Below, in pieces: positions 19,947 to 29,680 of a stretch of DNA of 64,000 nt. The translations under genes were made by a program, and so were the position numbers. The notes under the pieces were generated by a model. It ran no database searches, was not told the origin of the DNA, and was given only the letters and a program-made list of their open reading frames with translations. Source of the stretch: Buchnera aphidicola (Schlechtendalia peitan) (GTDB taxonomy: Bacteria > Pseudomonadota > Gammaproteobacteria > Enterobacterales > Enterobacteriaceae); contig CP140043.1 of NCBI GenBank assembly GCA_039830055.1, forward strand, positions 372,001 to 436,000. Reading direction: 5' to 3'. The first letter of the stretch is position 1; the number at the start of each line of letters is the position of its first letter.

Positions 19947-20966
19947 ATGAATTCATTATATAAAAAAAATTGCCTTAGATTACTAGATTTCCATGATTAT
20001 GAAATTATAAACATTATTAATGTTGCTAAAACTTTAAAAAATGCAAAAAAAAAATACAAAGAAATACAACATTTAAAAAATAAAAATATCGTATTAATTT
20101 TTGAAAAAGAATCAACGAGGACTAGATGTGCATTTGAAGTTGCAGCATTTGATCAAGGAGCACATGTTACATATTTAGGTCCAGGAAGTACACATTTAGG
20201 ATATAAAGAATCAATAAAAGATACTGCTAGAGTATTAAGTCGAATGTATCATGGAATTCAATATCGCGGGCATAATCATAAAACCATACAAACTTTAGCA
20301 CAATATTCTAATGTTCCAGTGTGGAATGGATTAACAGAAAAGTTTCATCCTACACAAATATTGGCTGATTTATTAACTATGCAAGAAATTTTACCATCCA
20401 AAAAATTACTGTCTGAAATGAGTTGTGCTTACGTAGGTGACGTAAAAAATAATATAGGATATACTTTATTAGAAGCTGCAGCGATCTTAGGCTTTAATCT
20501 ACGTTTAGTTTCTCCTGCCCAATTTTGGCCAAATTTAACTTTTTTCTTACAATGTAAGACACAAGCGCAAAAAAATAATGGTAATATTATTTGTACAGAA
20601 AATATTGAATGGGGTGTAAGAGATGTTGATTTTATTTATTCTGACGTTTGGATATCTATGGGCGAGCCAATAGAAAAATGGAAATTTCACATTGAATTAT
20701 TAAAAAAATATCAAATAAATTCTAATATGTTACGCTTAACTAATAATAAAAAAATAAAAGTATTACATTGCTTACCTGCTTGCCACGATAAAAATACTAC
20801 TATTGGCAAAAAAATAATTAATGAAAATAATTTAAAAAATGGAATAGAGATTTCCAACGAAATATTTGAATCTAATTCACGTGTAATATTCGAACAATCT
20901 GAAAACCGATTACATACCATAAAAGCGCTAATGATTACTAGTCTTATAAAAAATTTTTCTTATTAA
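19947..20966 (+). CDS. argF: Ornithine carbamoyltransferase
   Basis: This enzyme makes citrulline from ornithine and carbamoyl phosphate in arginine synthesis, a nutrient the symbiont is expected to supply to its host. The protein has 339 residues (E. coli ArgI 334). The carbamoyl phosphate loop is STRTR in [16 protein letters not shown] lies in [11 protein letters not shown], and the ornithine-side motif reads HCLPACHD, with Cys in place of the usual Phe after HCLPA. The ATG is preceded by AGGGAC. Codons near residue 33 contain an A10 run (20044-20053) that stays in frame. E. coli has two paralogues, argF and argI; the pepA neighbourhood matches argI. Confidence 0.96.
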   Translation: MNSLYKKNCLRLLDFHDYEIINIINVAKTLKNAKKKYKEIQHLKNKNIVLIFEKESTRTRCAFEVAAFDQGAHVTYLGPGSTHLGYKESIKDTARVLSRMYHGIQYRGHNHKTIQTLAQYSNVPVWNGLTEKFHPTQILADLLTMQEILPSKKLLSEMSCAYVGDVKNNIGYTLLEAAAILGFNLRLVSPAQFWPNLTFFLQCKTQAQKNNGNIICTENIEWGVRDVDFIYSDVWISMGEPIEKWKFHIELLKKYQINSNMLRLTNNKKIKVLHCLPACHDKNTTIGKKIINENNLKNGIEISNEIFESNSRVIFEQSENRLHTIKALMITSLIKNFSY

Positions 20967-21119
20967 GGATTCAAAAACATTTATACTACTCTAAATTACT
21001 AATTCGAAATTAGATCATTAATATCTTTTCATTACAATAAATGTTTATTATCTATAATAAAAACGTAATATTAGAAAATATTTATTTACATTTATTTATA
21101 AAAAAGGAAGTAATTTAAA

Positions 21120-22060
21120 ATGAATCAATCTTTATATTTAAAAAATATTATATCTATTAATGATTTAACTAAAAAAGAATTAGAATTAATTCTCAATGTT
21201 GCTAGTGCTCTTAAAAAAAAAGCTATCTAAAATTATTGAAAAATAAAATAATTGCTATTTGTTTTTTCGAAGCTTCTACTCGAACACGATTATCTTTTGA
21301 AACTGCTATACTCAGATTAGGAGCATCAATAATTGGTTTTTCTGATGGAAAACATATTTCTTTTGGAAAAAAAGGAGAAAGTTTATCTGATACTATTTCA
21401 GTTATTAGTACTTATGTTGATTTAATTATCATTCGTCACCCTAAAGAAGGTGCAGCACGATTAGCGTCTGAATTTTCTAATAAAATTCCTATCATAAATG
21501 CTGGAGATGGCGCTAATCAACATCCTACTCAAACGCTACTAGATTTATTTACTATTAAAGAAACTCAAAAAAAGCTACATAATTTAAAAATAGGCATAGT
21601 AGGAGATTTAAAGTATGGAAGAACAGTACATTCTCTTACACAGGCTTTATCAAAATTTAAAAATAATCGTTTCTATTTTATTTCTCCTGATACATTAACT
21701 ATGCCCAATTATATTAAAAATATGTTACAAGAAAAAAAAATTGTTTGGAATAAATACAATCATATTAAAGAAATAATTACTAAAATAGATATTTTATACA
21801 TGACACGAATTCAAAAAGAACGTCTCGAGTCTACCGAATATGTCAATATAAAAGCACAATGTATTTTAAAAGAAAGTGATCTTAAATATGTTAAGAAAAA
21901 TCTCAAAATTTTACATCCATTGCCTAGAATAAATGAAATATCTAAAGATGTAGATAAAACTCCATATGCTTGGTATTTTCAACAAGCAAAAAATGGTATA
22001 TATACCAGACAAGCATTATTAGCATTGATATTAAATAAGAATATATATGAATCAAATTAA
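21120..22060 (+). CDS. pyrB: Aspartate carbamoyltransferase catalytic chain, frameshifted at an A9 run
   Basis: PyrB makes carbamoyl aspartate, the first committed step of pyrimidine synthesis. The ATG at 21120, preceded by AAGGAAG, reads [16 protein letters not shown], which matches the E. coli start (MANPLYQKHIISINDL), and continues for 36 codons to a TAA at 21228-21230. The rest of the protein is in the -1 frame. One extra A in the nine-A run 21213-21221 joins them into 313 residues (E. coli 311). The carbamoyl phosphate motif [29 protein letters not shown] and LHPLPR are all present in the second part. The stop overlaps the pyrI start. As an N-terminal fragment of 36 residues is useless and the rest has no good start, function depends on slippage or on a sequencing correction. 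Confidence 0.92.
21213..21221 (+). repeat. Poly(A)9 tract at the pyrB frame break
   Basis: Nine A residues follow codon 31 of pyrB. Ten would restore the frame and give [10 protein letters not shown], aligning with the E. coli loop before HKVIASCFFEAST. Confidence 0.9.
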
Positions 22061-22505
22061 TAAACTAAAAGTCGAAGCAATTAATTGTGGTAGTGTTATT
22101 GATCACATTCCAGCACAAATTGGATTTAAATTGCTAACATTATTTAAATTTACAGAAACAGAACAGAGAATTACTATAGGTTTAAATCTTCCATCAAGAA
22201 AATTAACAAAAAAAGATCTTATAAAAATAGAAAACATATTTTTAACAGATAATCAAATAAATCAATTATCTATCTATGCACCTTGTGCTACAGTAAATCA
22301 TATTAATAACTATCAATTAATAGTAAAAATTTTTCCTACTGTTCCTAATAGAATTGAAAAAATACTAGTATGTCCAAATAGTAACTGTATAAGCAACGAT
22401 GTTGAACATTCTTCTAGTTTTACATTTAAAAAAAATAGTAATATTTATTTAGTATGCAAATATTGCGAAAAAGAATTTCAAAAAAATTTAGTTTTAATGA
22501 ACTAA
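22047..22505 (+). CDS. pyrI: Aspartate carbamoyltransferase regulatory chain
   Basis: PyrI is the allosteric subunit that binds CTP and ATP and holds the catalytic trimers together. The protein has 152 residues (E. coli 153). The nucleotide-binding N-terminal part ([19 protein letters not shown]) and the C-terminal zinc domain with CPNSNC and CKYC are intact. It overlaps the end of pyrB by 14 bases, so the two are translationally coupled. The intact regulatory chain next to a frameshifted catalytic chain argues that ATCase is still made. Confidence 0.97.
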   Translation: MNQINKLKVEAINCGSVIDHIPAQIGFKLLTLFKFTETEQRITIGLNLPSRKLTKKDLIKIENIFLTDNQINQLSIYAPCATVNHINNYQLIVKIFPTVPNRIEKILVCPNSNCISNDVEHSSSFTFKKNSNIYLVCKYCEKEFQKNLVLMN

Positions 22506-22593
22506 TGTTAATATTGATGTAATATTATTAAATATATTTAAATAAATTTTAAAAAATAATAATTATCATAAATATTCAGAGACAATATACTCT

Positions 22594-22995
22594 ATGATTA
22601 CTACAACAAATTCACAAAAAATTTTTAATCCTATTGGACCATACTCAACAGCAATAAAAATAGAAAATTTAATTTTTATATCAGGTCAAATTTCTAATGT
22701 AGTTGATGATAACGATAGTAATAATAATGTTATTATTCAAACAAAAAACATATTAAATAATATCAAAATTATCCTAAAAAAATATAATGTGGGAGTAAAA
22801 AATATTATAAAAACTACTGTATTTATAACTAATTTAGAACATTTAAATGTTGTGAACAACGTATATAAAAAATTTTTTTTAGAACATCATTCTAATCAAT
22901 TTCCTACTAGATCTTGTGTTGAAGTATCTAAATTACCTAATAATGCTTTAATTGAAATTGAATCTATTGCTTATAAAAAATGTAATTTACTATAA
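22594..22995 (+). CDS. ridA: Enamine/imine deaminase RidA
   Basis: RidA removes reactive 2-aminoacrylate that arises from PLP enzymes. The protein has 133 residues (E. coli 128). Family marks are the N-terminal IGPYSTAI, FISGQI and the C-terminal RSCVEVSKLPNNALIEIE, which contains the catalytic arginine. It follows pyrI by 88 bases, as in the E. coli pyrBI-ridA arrangement. A hairpin at 23006-23030 probably ends the transcript. Confidence 0.95.
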   Translation: MITTTNSQKIFNPIGPYSTAIKIENLIFISGQISNVVDDNDSNNNVIIQTKNILNNIKIILKKYNVGVKNIIKTTVFITNLEHLNVVNNVYKKFFLEHHSNQFPTRSCVEVSKLPNNALIEIESIAYKKCNLL

Positions 22996-23005
22996 TAGTA
23001 TAACA

Positions 23006-23030
23006 AGGCAAAGAGTCTATTCCTTTGCCT
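23006..23030. terminator. Hairpin between convergent ridA and deaD
   Basis: AGGCAAAG (23006-23013) pairs perfectly with CTTTGCCT (23023-23030) around a nine-base loop. It lies 10 bases after the ridA stop and between convergent genes. There is no U tract on either strand, so it is a terminator or an mRNA end-stabilising structure by position and GC content only. Confidence 0.6.
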
Positions 23031-23242
23031 CATACTTAAATCATAAATAAAAATAAGTAATATGTTTTAAAATTAAAAATTTTATATAATATTATTAAAA
23101 TTAAATACATGTTTAATGAAACAATTCTTATTACAAGATAAATATTAATATTTAAAATATAATGTACTAATTATAAAATTTTATTTATAAAGAAAATTAG
23201 TTAGCTATTTTAAAAAAATAATTATATATAACTATTATATTG

Positions 23243-25057
23243 TTAATTAAACGTTTTTCGGCGACGTAAAGATGTATTTAAATCATCTTTATAAGTATCT
23301 TTAATAATTGTTTTTTGTGAAATTGGCTTAGAAAAATTTGCTTGTGCACAATTATATTGTTTTTTTGAATTACTAAAAAAGTGGTTTTTATGACGTTGCA
23401 TGTTATTTAATAATTTTATATTAATTGGTTTATTTAATATTTTAGTACGTAAAAATAGCTTTGATAAATTTTTAAATAGTCCTTTAGGTAATTCAATAGT
23501 AGAATATGTTGAAAACAATTTAACATTCCCAATATTTTTACTATTAATATTACCTTCATTAGCAATAGCACCAACTATATGACGTACTTCTACATTATCA
23601 TTTCTTCCTACTTCAATGCGATACACATCCATATTGCTATTTTCTCTACTCTCACGATAAAAACGAAAACTATTATTTTTATTGTCTCGTCGATAAATAT
23701 TTCGTATATTTCTACTTTTAATTTCATTTACTAATGAATCAGGCTTCATAATCAGCATACGCTCTCCCTGTGCCATTTTTAATAATGCAGCTGCTAATAA
23801 TTCAAGATTGTTTTCACTAGTCAGTTTTAACTTAAATAATAAACTTCGGTACTGATCTAAATCTTTACTGTCTAATTGTAATTGAACTTTCTTAGAAAAT
23901 TTTTCTAAACGGCGTTTACTTAAAAACTCAATTTTTGGTAGAGTTACTTCTGTCATAGTTATTTTCATTACACGTTCAATATTTCTTAACAAACGTCGTT
24001 CACGATGCTCAACAAATAATAATGCTTTTCCCTTTCTTCCTGCACGACCTGTTCGACCAATACGATGCACATAGGATTCGGAATCCATAGGAATATCATA
24101 GTTAATTACTAAACTAATGCGATCAACATCTAATCCGCGAGCTGCAACGTCTGTTGCTATTAATATATCTAATCTGCCATCTTTCAATTTTTCTAAGGTT
24201 TTTTCTCTAAGAGATTGATTCATATCTCCATTTAATGCCGCACTATTATAACCATTACGTTCTAAAGCTTCAGAAACTTCTAATGTTGCATTCTTAGTAC
24301 GTACAAATATAATAGTTGCAGAAAAATCTTCTGCTTCTAAAAAACGAATTAATGCATCGGTTTTTTTACCATATACTACCCAAAAACTTTGCTGGATATC
24401 AGGACGGGTTATAGTATTAGAACGAATTTTAATTTCTTTAGGATTCTTCATAAATTTTTTAGAAATTCTACGAATAACGTCCGGCATAGTAGCAGAAAAT
24501 AATGCTGTTTGATGTTGAGCAGGAATTTTAGTCATAATAGTTTCCACATCTTCTATAAATCCCATTCTTAACATTTCATCAGCTTCATCTAATACTAAAC
24601 TTTCTAAATTGGATAAATTAAGTGTTCCTCTTTTAAGATGATCAAGCAATCGACCTGGAGTACCGACAATAACTTGAGGTCCACGACGTAAAATTTTTAA
24701 TTGTAAATCATATCTTTGACCTCCATATAGAGCTAATACATGTATTCCAGTTAAATATTTTGAAAAATATGAAAAAGCTCCAGCAACTTGAACTGCTAAT
24801 TCGCGTGTAGGTGCTAAAACTAAAATTTGCGGGACTTTTAAATATAATTTTATATTATTTAAAAAAGGTAATGCAAAAGCAGCAGTTTTTCCACTACCTG
24901 TTTGTGCCATTCCTAATACATCCTTTCCTTTTAAAAGTAACGGAATACATGCAATTTGAATAGGAGACGGTTCTATATATCCTATCTCATTTAATGATTT
25001 TATAATCAACGGATTCAAACCTAGATCAGAAAACGTTATTTTATCAGTATGGATCAT
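23243..25057 (-). CDS. deaD: DEAD-box RNA helicase DeaD (CsdA)
   Basis: DeaD unwinds RNA in ribosome assembly and mRNA decay. The protein has 604 residues (E. coli 629). The helicase core shows [31 protein letters not shown] near residue 157, SATMP, ARGLD and [11 protein letters not shown]. It is followed by the dimerisation and RNA-binding domains ([24 protein letters not shown]). The E. coli glycine/arginine-rich tail is shortened to a lysine-rich end. The first ATG of two nearby ones after GAGGC is out of step with the family; the chosen one gives [14 protein letters not shown]. Confidence 0.97.
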   Translation of the reverse strand: MIHTDKITFSDLGLNPLIIKSLNEIGYIEPSPIQIACIPLLLKGKDVLGMAQTGSGKTAAFALPFLNNIKLYLKVPQILVLAPTRELAVQVAGAFSYFSKYLTGIHVLALYGGQRYDLQLKILRRGPQVIVGTPGRLLDHLKRGTLNLSNLESLVLDEADEMLRMGFIEDVETIMTKIPAQHQTALFSATMPDVIRRISKKFMKNPKEIKIRSNTITRPDIQQSFWVVYGKKTDALIRFLEAEDFSATIIFVRTKNATLEVSEALERNGYNSAALNGDMNQSLREKTLEKLKDGRLDILIATDVAARGLDVDRISLVINYDIPMDSESYVHRIGRTGRAGRKGKALLFVEHRERRLLRNIERVMKITMTEVTLPKIEFLSKRRLEKFSKKVQLQLDSKDLDQYRSLLFKLKLTSENNLELLAAALLKMAQGERMLIMKPDSLVNEIKSRNIRNIYRRDNKNNSFRFYRESRENSNMDVYRIEVGRNDNVEVRHIVGAIANEGNINSKNIGNVKLFSTYSTIELPKGLFKNLSKLFLRTKILNKPINIKLLNNMQRHKNHFFSNSKKQYNCAQANFSKPISQKTIIKDTYKDDLNTSLRRRKTFN

Positions 25058-25595
25058 GTAAATACATATGCCTCTTAAGTTACAGAGACCAGTTTACATA
25101 AACTCATAATAAAAATTTTTTTTATTTTCATTGTACAATGTTAACCGGCTCAAAATAAATAATTTAAAAAACACTCAGACTCTGTACAAAAACTCAATAA
25201 TAAAATTATTTTTATGTTAAATAAACATATTTTAAAATTAAATACTGCATTAAAAATAAATTATTACATATAAAATGAGATATGAGTTTTATTGAATGTT
25301 TAAATGTGTTGTATTTAAAATACATAAAAAATATAAGAATTATAACATTCTAAATCTTTTAGTAATATCTATATTAAATTTTTTAAAAGAATAAAACGTG
25401 CACCCAAATTTTCTTTTTAATAATTAAAACACTAATATAAAATTTTAAAGTATTTTTTTAATATAATATACAAAAATACTACAAATTAAGATTATGATAA
25501 TAAATTTTTAATACCTATATATCGACTATCTTTTGAAAATTAAATATAATCTTATATGTTTTATAACATAAACGTTTTACAACATAAACTAAAAT
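25058..25595. other. Intergenic region pnp/deaD, site of missing nlpI
   Basis: This 538-base gap separates two genes on the same strand. In E. coli nlpI sits here. I find no reading frame and no recognisable NlpI remnant. The part next to deaD (25058-25200) is slightly less AT-rich and may be a long deaD leader, as in E. coli. Confidence 0.45.
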
Positions 25596-27689
25596 TTAAT
25601 ATAGAGTTTTTTGATTTTCCTTAATACTTAATCGTAATCTTCCTTGTCTATCTATTTCTAATACTTTTACAAAAACTTGTTGATCCAAACGAAGACAATC
25701 TGTCACTTTTTCTATTCGTTTATTAGAGATTTGCGAAATATGTACTAATCCTTCTTTTCCAATTCCAATAGATACAAATGCACCAAAGTCAACAATACGC
25801 GTGACTTTTCCAGTATAAATTTTTCCTACTTTAATTTCAGCTGTAATTTCTTTAATCCTACGAATAGCATTTTTAGCTTTTTCTTTTATTGTAGCTGAAA
25901 TTTTAACAGTACCATTATCTTCAATTTCAATAATAGTACCAGTTTCTTCTGTTAACATTCGAATTACTGAACCTCCTTTTCCTATGACATCTTTTATTTT
26001 TTCAGGATTTATTTTAATTATATGAATTCTAGGAGCAAATTCAGAAATATCTTTTTTTGGAAATTTTAAAGTGTTCTTCATAATGTTTAAAATATGCAAT
26101 CTAGCTTTCTTAGCCTGATATAGTGCTAATTTTATAATCTTATTAGTAATACCTTCAATTTTTATATCCATTTGTAAAGCAGTAATCCCAGTTGTACTAC
26201 CAGAAACTTTAAAATCCATATCTCCTAAATGATCTTCATCTCCTAAAATATCAGATAATATTACAAACTTATCTCCTTCTTTTATTAGTCCCATAGCTAT
26301 CCCTGCTATAGCCATAGATATAGGAACTCCAGCATCCATAAGAGCTAAAGAAGCGCCACATACAGAAGCCATAGAAGAAGAACCGTTAGATTCAGTAATT
26401 TCAGATACAACACGTATTGTATAAGGAAATTTTTCTAATCTTGGCATAACAGCTATTATACTACGTTTAGCTAGTTTTCCATGACCTATTTCTCTACGTT
26501 TAGGAGAACTTGTAATACCTATTTCTCCTACAGAATAAGGAGGAAAATTATAATGAAATAAGAAGTTATCTGTTCGATCTCCTAATAACTCATCTACATT
26601 TTGAGCATCTCGAGATGTTCCTAATGTTACTGAAACTAAAGACTGTGTTCCACCTCTTGTAAATAGTGCAGATCCATGAACTCTAGGTAACACTCCTATT
26701 CTAATATCTAATTCACGTACTTCATCTTTTTTTCGACCATCCATACGCAATTCATTATTCAAAATTCTCTTTCGAATTATATCTTTTTCAACATCAAAAA
26801 ATATAGATTCAATTTCTGATTCATTAAGTGTAAAATGTTCATTAGCCAGAATAGACATTGTATTAGACTTAATTTTATTTAACAGTTCTGTTCTTTCTTT
26901 TTTATCAAATATATTGTATGCATTATTAATACATTCTTTAGATAAATCGATAATTCTTAACTTTAAATTTTCATTTGTAGGACATAAATAATTTTCCCAA
27001 ATAGGAACTTTAACTTTACTAATCAAACTGTTAATATTTTGGATAACTACTTGTTGTTGCTTATGTCCAAAAATAATTGCTCCTATAATTTCATCTTCCG
27101 ATAAAAGATTAGCTTCAGCTTCAACCATTAAAACTGATTTTTTTGTTCCAGATATTACTAAATCTAAAGAACTGGATTTAATCTGATCAACTTCTGGATT
27201 TAATATATATTTATTATCTATATAACCGACTCTAGCAGAACCAATAGGACCAAAAAATGGTAACCCAGATATACTCAATGCTGTAGATGCACCAATCATA
27301 GCAACTATATCTGGATTAATCTGAGGATTTAACGACATAACTGTTGCAATAATTTGTATTTCATTAAAAAATCCTTTTGGAAATAAAGGACGAATGGGTC
27401 GATCAATTAAACGAGAAATTAATATTTCATTTTCGTTTGGTCTACCTTCACGCCGAAAAAATCCACCGGGTATACGACCCGCAGCATATGTTCTTTCTTG
27501 ATAATTGACTGTTAGTGGAAAAAATTTTTGATCTGATAATGTTTTTTTTTGACTAACAACAGTAACAAGTACTGAAGTATCGTCCATACTAGCCATTACA
27601 GCAGCAGTAGCTTGTTTTGCTATCAGTCCTGTTTCTAATGTAACAGTATGCTGACCATATTTAAATGTGCGTATAATAGGATTTAGCAA
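25596..27689 (-). CDS. pnp: Polynucleotide phosphorylase
   Basis: PNPase degrades RNA 3' to 5' with phosphate and is a core degradosome enzyme. The 697 residues (E. coli 711) hold two RNase PH domains, a KH domain (about 550-615, with [10 protein letters not shown]) and an S1 domain (about 620-690, with [15 protein letters not shown]). The active-site stretch [13 protein letters not shown] is intact. The start is TTG, as in E. coli pnp, eight bases after AAGGA. The normally conserved RGETQ motif reads RGGTQ at 345-349. Only the acidic C-terminal tail, which binds partners in E. coli, is missing. The rpsO hairpin lies in its leader. Confidence 0.96.
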   Translation of the reverse strand: MLNPIIRTFKYGQHTVTLETGLIAKQATAAVMASMDDTSVLVTVVSQKKTLSDQKFFPLTVNYQERTYAAGRIPGGFFRREGRPNENEILISRLIDRPIRPLFPKGFFNEIQIIATVMSLNPQINPDIVAMIGASTALSISGLPFFGPIGSARVGYIDNKYILNPEVDQIKSSSLDLVISGTKKSVLMVEAEANLLSEDEIIGAIIFGHKQQQVVIQNINSLISKVKVPIWENYLCPTNENLKLRIIDLSKECINNAYNIFDKKERTELLNKIKSNTMSILANEHFTLNESEIESIFFDVEKDIIRKRILNNELRMDGRKKDEVRELDIRIGVLPRVHGSALFTRGGTQSLVSVTLGTSRDAQNVDELLGDRTDNFLFHYNFPPYSVGEIGITSSPKRREIGHGKLAKRSIIAVMPRLEKFPYTIRVVSEITESNGSSSMASVCGASLALMDAGVPISMAIAGIAMGLIKEGDKFVILSDILGDEDHLGDMDFKVSGSTTGITALQMDIKIEGITNKIIKLALYQAKKARLHILNIMKNTLKFPKKDISEFAPRIHIIKINPEKIKDVIGKGGSVIRMLTEETGTIIEIEDNGTVKISATIKEKAKNAIRRIKEITAEIKVGKIYTGKVTRIVDFGAFVSIGIGKEGLVHISQISNKRIEKVTDCLRLDQQVFVKVLEIDRQGRLRLSIKENQKTLY

Positions 27690-27869
27690 AATGATGTCCT
27701 TAATATATTACAATTCACATATTGATAAAATATAAATTAATATTTATAATCCTCATTTTTTAAAACAATTATAATAGTTGTAGTAAATAGATTAAAATTA
27801 TTTAAAATACTAAGTAAATTTAATAAATGCTACTATTGATTAACTAAAAAATTTATTTTAACATTTTTA

Positions 27870-27889
27870 AAAAGGGCCATTGCCCTTTT
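27870..27889 (-). terminator. rpsO terminator hairpin / pnp leader stem
   Basis: AAAAGGGC (27870-27877) pairs perfectly with GCCCTTTT (27882-27889) around a four-base loop. On the minus strand it lies about 60 bases after the rpsO stop and in the leader of pnp and ends in a run of U. The position equals that of the E. coli rpsO terminator; read-through would give an rpsO-pnp transcript. Confidence 0.75.
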
Positions 27890-27950
27890 AAAATTAAGCA
27901 TTGTAATAATGTTTATATTTCAGTTTTAAAAACATGTTTTTATTTATTAA

Positions 27951-28220
27951 TTAACGACGTAATTCTAACTGATCAATTATGAGAGTATAACGCGATACAT
28001 TTTTATTTTTTAAATAATATAGTAATTTCCGACGATGTGATACCATATTTAATAATCCACGTCGACTACAATGATCCTTTTTGTGTATAGAAAAATGTTT
28101 TTGTAAACAATTAATTCTGTTCGTTAATAAAGCAATCTGTACTTCAGAACGCCCACTATCTTTTTCATTCATACCGAATTTTTTAATTAATGTATTTTTT
28201 TCAGTAATATTCAGAGACAT
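27951..28220 (-). CDS. rpsO: 30S ribosomal protein S15
   Basis: S15 binds 16S rRNA early in small-subunit assembly. The start at 28220 gives 89 residues, exactly as in E. coli, with GGAG nine bases upstream; an in-frame ATG at 28235 would add five residues. The family core [31 protein letters not shown] and [10 protein letters not shown] is intact. Confidence 0.96.
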   Translation of the reverse strand: MSLNITEKNTLIKKFGMNEKDSGRSEVQIALLTNRINCLQKHFSIHKKDHCSRRGLLNMVSHRRKLLYYLKNKNVSRYTLIIDQLELRR

Positions 28221-28339
28221 TTTATCATACTCCATACATATTATATTAATAATATAAAAATAGTCCTTTGATATATATGCTTATAATTTATTTTTTATAA
28301 TATCATACTGTAACTTTTATCATAAATAAAACTCATATA

Positions 28340-29257
28340 TTAATTGTTCACTATTAAGCGATAAGGTAATAATTCTTGATACTCATTTATTTTTCCCAAT
28401 CCAATAAAATTTTTATTTATTCCTTCTGTAATACGAAAAAAAGGGCTTTTTAAGTCACAAAAAAATTTTATTTTTTCTCCATTTCTTATTTTTATAGAAT
28501 TTTTAATACACAAATTTATTTCTGGAAACATTAATACAGGAAAATCTAAAGGAATTAAAATTTTATGTAGTTCTTGTAAAAAAAAATTTTTATCATATGT
28601 ACATAATAGTTTTAGATAATTTAGTGTAATCATTTTAGAAATTGGATAATTGCCTACTTGAATTCTATTCAATTGAATTACATGTGCACCACATCCTAGT
28701 GCTTCTCCTATATCTTCAATTAAAGTTCTAATATATGTTCCTTTGGAACATATAACATCTAATACTAAACAAAAATTATCATAACTAATGTATTTTAACT
28801 TATAAATAGTAATTTTTCGACTTTTTCTAGGTATTAGAATACCCTTTCTAGCGTATTTGTACAACGGTTGACCTTTATATTTAATTGCAGAATACATAGA
28901 AGGTATTTGATTAATATCACCATGAAAAGAATTTAAGATTTCAAATAAGCGAGAAAGCATAAAATTTACAATTCTAACTTTAATTACTTTACCTTCAGAA
29001 TCAGACGTATTTGTAGTTTTCCCAAGTTTAGCAATTACTCGATAACTTTTACTAGCATTAATTAAAAATTGAGCAAATTTTGTCGCTTCTCCACAACAAA
29101 TTGGTAACATGCCTGTAGCAAGAGGATCTAAAGATCCTGTATGACCTGCTTTCTCTATATTTAATATTTTCTTTACTATTTGTAAAATTTTATTAGAAGA
29201 AAAACCACTAGGTTTATTTACTAATAATATGCCATTAATCTTTGTGTATTTATTCAC
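28340..29257 (-). CDS. truB: tRNA pseudouridine(55) synthase TruB
   Basis: TruB makes pseudouridine at position 55 in the T-loop of tRNAs and helps tRNA fold. The protein has 305 residues (E. coli 314). The catalytic aspartate is Asp44 in HTGSLDPLATGMLP. Other marks are LLVNKPSGFSSN, YSAIKYKGQPLYKYAR and CSKGTYIRTL. It lies between rbfA and rpsO as in E. coli. Confidence 0.96.
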   Translation of the reverse strand: MNKYTKINGILLVNKPSGFSSNKILQIVKKILNIEKAGHTGSLDPLATGMLPICCGEATKFAQFLINASKSYRVIAKLGKTTNTSDSEGKVIKVRIVNFMLSRLFEILNSFHGDINQIPSMYSAIKYKGQPLYKYARKGILIPRKSRKITIYKLKYISYDNFCLVLDVICSKGTYIRTLIEDIGEALGCGAHVIQLNRIQVGNYPISKMITLNYLKLLCTYDKNFFLQELHKILIPLDFPVLMFPEINLCIKNSIKIRNGEKIKFFCDLKSPFFRITEGINKNFIGLGKINEYQELLPYRLIVNN

Positions 29258-29289
29258 AACATGTCATTCTCCTTATCAAATAAATATTT

Positions 29290-29646
29290 TTAACTATTTA
29301 AGCATTTATTTATTAAATTACTAATTTTAATACCTTTAATATATGAATTATCATAAATAAATTGTAAAACAGGAATAACACGTAAACGAATTCTTTTTGC
29401 TAACAAATATCTTATATAATTAGAAGATTTTTGTAATATTAATATTATACTTTTAGGAGATAAATTTTTATCATTTTCTAATATACTAATATATACTTTA
29501 GAGTAATTCAAATCACAGGAAATTTTTACTTTTACAACTGTCATTAATATTTTTAAGCGAGGATCAGTTAATGCATAACAAATAATCCATGATATTTCTT
29601 TTTGTAATTCTTTCGATATACGAAAAAGGCGATTCGCCTGTAACAT
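29290..29646 (-). CDS. rbfA: Ribosome-binding factor A
   Basis: RbfA helps mature the 5' end of 16S rRNA in 30S assembly. The protein has 118 residues (E. coli 133) and is shorter at the C terminus. It shows the KH-like fold core: RLFRISKELQKEI, DPRLKILMTVVKVKIS and the repeat of hydrophobic residues in YSKVYISIL, followed by RLRVIPVLQFIYD. It sits in the nusA-infB-rbfA-truB order with a 34-base gap from infB. Confidence 0.93.
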   Translation of the reverse strand: MLQANRLFRISKELQKEISWIICYALTDPRLKILMTVVKVKISCDLNYSKVYISILENDKNLSPKSIILILQKSSNYIRYLLAKRIRLRVIPVLQFIYDNSYIKGIKISNLINKCLNS

Positions 29647-29680
29647 TCAGTCAATTTCTCCGATTATTTTATTTAATTAT

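Noticed and set aside
20999..21013. CTAATT/AATTAG hairpin after argF as terminator or pyrB attenuator
   Set aside because: A six-pair AT-only stem with a three-base loop is expected often by chance in this sequence; no leader peptide is visible.
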